A stretch of 64,000 bases of DNA. It comes from Anaeramoeba flamelloides (Eukaryota > Metamonada > Anaeramoebidae). The notes under the pieces are model-generated. The model was not told where the DNA came from and did no database searches. It saw only the letters and a list, made by a program, of their open reading frames with translations. The position numbers were made by a program, and so were the translations under genes. Shown here piece after piece: positions 60,057-64,000 of this stretch. Positions within the stretch are counted from its first letter, which is position 1; every line of letters begins with the position of its first letter. Where the stretch lies: the NCBI GenBank assembly GCA_027625915.1, contig JANTQA010000012.1, positions 10,874,501 to 10,938,500 of the forward strand, in the 5' to 3' direction.

Positions 60057-60980
60057 CCTTTAAAATAACCAAATAACAGATTTTTATTGTTTTTTTTATT
60101 AATTAAAGCCAGACATGAGTTTTTTTGTTTATTTAATAAGGTAAAATTCATTAAATTCAAAATAAATTGTTGTATCTATAAAATATTTTTTGTAATTGTC
60201 CTTAGATAAAAAACACAATAAATTTTACAAATATAATTGGATTTCAAATTTAAATTGTTGGTTATATCTTGGAACCAAATAAAAGAAAATTTTTAAAGAA
60301 AAAATATATCTAAGTATTCATTCTTTTTTTTGATCTTTAAAAAGGAATTAAAAAATTTTATTATTAACAATTTCAATTTCTTTTTTAGCCAAAAATTTCT
60401 AAATGAAGATTTGTTATTTATTTTAAGGCAGAGTGGCCGAGTGGTTAAGGCGTTTGAATTGAACTCAAATTCCCTAGGGGAGCGCAGGTTCGAATCCTGT
60501 CTCTGTCTTTTTTATTGTTTACACACTTTTTTTTTGTATTTCCTTTTATAAAAACTGTTAATTAACATTATTAAATAATTAAATAATGAAATAATAAACA
60601 AAAAAATCAAGTTTTATTCTCTTTCAAAAAATTTTTTTCATAACTTTTCAAAGTTTTCCTATTTTTTTTCAAATTCTGTTATTTGAATAACAAGTCTTCA
60701 AATACAAAACTGAAAATTAAATTTCTTTCTTTTTACATATTGTTTTACTTTCCAAAAAGAGTTCTCAAAGAAATAAGTTAAGGTTTGTGGTTGCTGAAAT
60801 ACCAACAAATAAATTAAAATGAAGAGAAAATTTATTTCATTTACAATTCTAATAGCACTATTATCTTTAGATTTTCTCAATAATTCAGAAAAAAAATCCA
60901 TTTTCTTTATTGAACAAACATTGATCAACTCAATAATATTGTGCTGGTGATAAGAAGGGTAAATTTTCATTATTTGATTG
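60057..60980 (+). repeat. Segmental duplication unit 2
   Basis: Second copy of the 58017-58955 unit in direct orientation, about 2.04 kb away. The flanks differ by scattered substitutions and small indels, with the tRNA and its downstream 300 bases best conserved. The space between the two units (58956-60056) holds a partial copy of the 56200-56450 gene-like sequence at 59640-59880. Confidence 0.8.
60427..60508 (+). tRNA. tRNA-Ser (UGA), second copy, possibly non-functional
   Basis: Differs from the first copy at three places: loop positions 32 and 38 (A32/C38 instead of C32/A38) and the discriminator base, which is T rather than G. All stems, the anticodon TGA, the variable arm and both internal promoter boxes are unchanged, and a T-run terminator follows. 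Eukaryotic seryl-tRNA synthetases commonly recognise the long variable arm and, in many species, G73, so charging may be impaired. Expressed paralogue or young pseudogene are both possible. Confidence 0.85.
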
Positions 60981-61064
60981 TTAAGAGATCTTTAAATCAT
61001 ATTTTTAATAAAATTTCTGAATATCAAATTTTTTTTTTGTTTTTTTTTTTTATTTTACAATTAA

Positions 61065-62192
61065 GGGATTAGTCTTCTACGACAACAAGGCAAAATTTTA
61101 AAATATGTTATTGGTGGTATTCTCTACTTACAAATTTTGTTTTTGCCAAGTGTCAAAAAATTCTGATCGACTCAGAAAGCCATCAAAGAAAATTAGTTTA
61201 GTGAGATCAATTTTTTTTTTCGATTTTTTCAGAAAAAGAAATCTATTAAATTCATTTTATTTCTCAGATTATAACAAGTTTTTACCCCATTTATTGTCAT
61301 TTTGATCATTATTATTCAACAATAAGTCTTTTTTACCAGTAATATTAATATAAAGATTTTTTTTTTTTTTTTAGATAAAACTTTCGGTTAATCAAAAAAA
61401 TGATATATTCAACGGATTATAAATTCATTGTATTTTTTTAAGAATGGTGGTTATAATAATTAAAGTTTTAAAGTCATTTAAAAAAATTTACTCTGAAATT
61501 TTGTTTTTGTTCTAAGATGAAATTTGGTTTTTCAAAATATAATTTTCTTGAAGATATTAAGGAATTAGTTAATTTTATCCTCAAAATTCAAAATCAATTT
61601 TCTGTTGCCAAAAATGATTTAAATTGTTATAAGGATTCTTGTGAATAAGACCAAACAGTTTGTTAAAAAATTTTTTAAATTAAAAAAATTTTTAAAAATG
61701 GAAAATTTTTTTCATTTTTTGAAAACCATAAAACAACTTTTCCGAAACATTAAAGAAAAAAAATTTTTTGAATAATAGATCTAAATTTAATTGATAAATT
61801 GTAGTTAGAATTCTACCAAATATTCATTTATTGAATCATTTATACCACAATTAGTTTTATTGGCTAAGATTTGAATTGCAATATTGATTATTAGAAGAAG
61901 TAACCTAATAAAAAATTTGCTTTCGAAATAAATACTTTCCAACATAAAACGAAAAATAAATTTTCCCATTTTCAAGAATTAACTTAATTCTTGAACAAAA
62001 TAATAGGTTACTTTTTTTCGTTTTATAATGGAAACATGCAAATTTTGAATTTCAAAAAAGAGACTCAAATCAATATATTGTTTAAATGAAGTTAACTCAT
62101 CCATTTCATAAGTGCAAACACACATTACAAAAAAATTTTTTTTGATGATCTTGACAAGATTTCATTTTATTTTTAAAAATGAATACTCCCTT
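61065..62192. other. Stretch beginning with a solitary transposon end
   Basis: TTAAGGGATTAGTC at 61061-61074 is a family A-type terminus without an obvious partner; the closest candidate on the other side is a weak ATACTCCCTTAA at 62181-62193. A 66-codon frame at 61105-61305 has no recognisable features. The rest is low complexity. Confidence 0.35.
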
Positions 62193-62194
62193 AA

Positions 62195-62501
62195 AAGTGA
62201 TATTTTCATTAAAGGTGATACTTTTTAGGTATGCACCCACAACCAGGGAATTTTACAATATACTTGATATTTTAATAAAAGAACAAATCCCATTTAATAA
62301 ACCAGAGGAGATATTTTGGTTTGTTTGAATTTTAAAAAAAGTATTTTAGATTTTCTCGTGATGTTTCTACTCCAAGCATCTTTCTTTCCTTTTAAAATAG
62401 AATAGAATGTTACTTACAATATCAAGGATATTGTAAAATTCCCTGGATTTGGGCACATACCAAAAATGGATCACCTTTAATGAAAATATCACTTTTAACC
62501 A
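62195..62501. mobile_element. Short foldback MITE with ~78-base inverted repeats
   Basis: The left arm (AAGTGATATTTTCATTAAAG ... GGGAATTTTACAATATACTT) and right arm, read on the minus strand (AAGTGATATTTTCATTAAAG ... GGGAATTTTACAATATCCTT), are about 90 percent identical over nearly 80 bases. TTAA lies at both outer edges (about 62191-62194 and 62502-62505). Total about 310 bases, non-coding. The AATATCACTT tip recurs alone at 63709-63719. Confidence 0.75.
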
Positions 62502-62505
62502 AAAA

Positions 62506-63409
62506 AATCTTCAAGTTAATTTAATATTAAATTTAAAAAAAAATTCAGTGAATCTTAAATTGAAAAAACAAAGTAAAAATCTGATTACTATAAATAATTA
62601 AACTTACTTTCAAAGCTATTTTCCGAATTCAATTATATATTTTAAACTTTTACTCCATTTATGATCTTCTTGGAAAGTTCAAAACTCAAATAAATTGATG
62701 AATTATTTAAAAATAAATTATTTTCTTTGATTGAAGATTGAAATTTTATTCCCTAAAAACTGGCCAAATTTGACTTCAAAAACGAAACCGCAAATTTTTG
62801 GAATAATTCAGTAATAAAAAATCCACTTAATTTCAAAAAACATACAATAATTATTTTAAACTTCTAAAAATATAATTTCTTTATTCCAAGAAAATTTCAA
62901 ATCAATTTTTTCTTTTTATCAAATAATAAAACATTGGAAAAAATACCACAGAATTAAAATAAAAATTCACACAATATACTTTTTTAAAACCTCGAAAATT
63001 AAACTTATAATCTAAATAAATACTTTTTTAATTTTTTTTTATAAACTATAATTTATAACCTAATCTTTAATTCTTTCAGTGTATTAATAAAAGACAAAAA
63101 TGAAATGTATCAATATACTTTACTATTTATTTCTCAATTTATAAAAGATCTTCAAACAAATAAAAACGAATTCAAATTTATTAAGTCTAATAAAAAAAAA
63201 ATAGATATTCTCAAATAACTAATTTTAATAATAACAGTTCATTGTTGATACTCTGAGCATTTTAAAAATAATATTGTTTAATCTTTTTAAATTTCTCATA
63301 ATTAAATAAATATTTGTGAATAAAAGAAATGATCAATTTTTTTTGATCTTATATGATTCAAGATTTAATTGATTTTCATTGTATTTTTGAAATAAGATTA
63401 AAAAGTTCA
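62506..63409. other. Gene-free A/T-rich stretch
   Basis: No open frame, tRNA or named repeat that I can support; homopolymer runs only. Confidence 0.35.
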
Positions 63410-63695
63410 AAATATTATTTGTTCATACAAACTTTCAGAAATTACTTAAAAGAAGATTTCATTCAAATTAAAAATTTTTGTATATTTTTTAATTTCTAAT
63501 TTGATCAAAAATCTAAAACAAAAAGAATCAGGATCTTTTAAACTGGATTTTTTATTGGGAAAAATGAATTGTTTTAAAAATGATAACTCATCTCTCTAAA
63601 GTTGAAAAAGGAAGTTGCATGCCAGGTTTAATTGTACCATTGTGTAAATAATTACACTATTATCTTTGGGGTGGGAAAAAAAATAAGAGTTGCTA
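63410..63695 (-). pseudogene. Inverted copy of the 56.84-57.12 kb gene-like sequence
   Basis: Read on the minus strand from about 63690 to 63410 it matches 56845-57125. GGTACAATTAAACCTGGCAT, ACTTTAGAGAGATGAGTTAT and TAATTTCTGAAAGTTTGTAT are common to both. Between the last two blocks this copy keeps a longer open stretch (QFIFPNKKSSLKDPDSFCFR...) than the other, but it is broken before VISESLYEQIIF. Family unknown. Confidence 0.4.
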
Positions 63696-64000
63696 GTATC
63701 TAATGAAAATATCACTTTGAACAAAAAAAAATGTAAGATTCAGAAATCCTTATTGAACCTATGAAATACTTTTAAGGTCAATGAAAATTTTGTTTCGTTT
63801 TACAGAAAATAAATTTATCTTAAAAACGACCTTTTCAGGTGAAAATCGGTAAATTGTTGAAAAAAATTTTTGAAAGAGTTCTTTAATCCCACTCATATTT
63901 ATCCTAATAAGAATTTTTCTTTGACAAAATAATCTTAAATTTTCACTATTCCATCATTTTTAATCACAATTTTAACCTTTCTTATAATATCTGGCCAAAA

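Noticed and set aside
1-64000. LTR retroelements, Polinton-type elements or CRISPR arrays
   Set aside because: I looked for long direct terminal repeats, capsid or packaging-protein motifs and regularly spaced repeats and saw none. The reverse-transcriptase remnants have LINE-type tails and no LTRs.

Overview
The window is a very A+T-rich stretch of a eukaryotic nuclear genome, most likely from a single-celled protist. The protein genes are split by GT-AG spliceosomal introns, the reading frames end in TAA or TAG, and the spaces between genes are long homopolymer-rich tracts packed with mobile-element debris. A stand-alone bacterial-type subunit 1 of glycine decarboxylase with a short presequence-like N terminus recalls anaerobic protists with mitochondrion-related organelles (Anaeramoeba, Mastigamoeba/Pelomyxa or Trimastix type). 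I cannot settle the lineage from this window alone.

Layout. 1-2 kb: first exon of a minus-strand gene that runs off the left edge; it resembles the N-terminal PH-like domain of CARMIL/leucine-rich-repeat proteins. 2-8.6 kb: decayed non-LTR retrotransposon (LINE) pieces, short palindromes and an inverted-repeat DNA transposon. 8.7-9.1 kb: a complete two-exon YOS1/IER3IP1 gene (minus). 9.2-13.2 kb: LINE tail and foldback elements. 13.2-14.5 kb: a four-exon gene for a 208-residue unknown protein (plus). 17.6-33.3 kb: exons of a large plus-strand gene of unknown function whose 2-4 kb introns hold several transposons and an antisense LINE. 34.9-40.2 kb: five-exon glycine decarboxylase subunit 1 (plus). 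42.5-46.8 kb: two-exon DIS3L2-like exoribonuclease (minus). 50.3-51.2 kb: four-exon ribosomal protein uS11/RPS14 (minus). 52-64 kb: repeats, nested transposons, a pair of duplicated tRNA-Ser(UGA) genes, inverted duplications and a foldback element.

The genes are ordinary housekeeping functions (protein traffic, glycine catabolism, RNA decay, translation) and do not form a pathway or operon. The main biological interest is the repeat landscape. There is a transposon family with TTAA at both ends (four bounded copies plus one decayed copy). Two non-autonomous families share TA target sites and the same outermost bases; one of their insertions into the TTAA family can be resolved base by base against empty copies. 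There is also a set of short near-perfect hairpins clustered around LINE 3' regions. Exon boundaries were set by hand from splice-site motifs, reading phase and family similarity; no transcript evidence was available.
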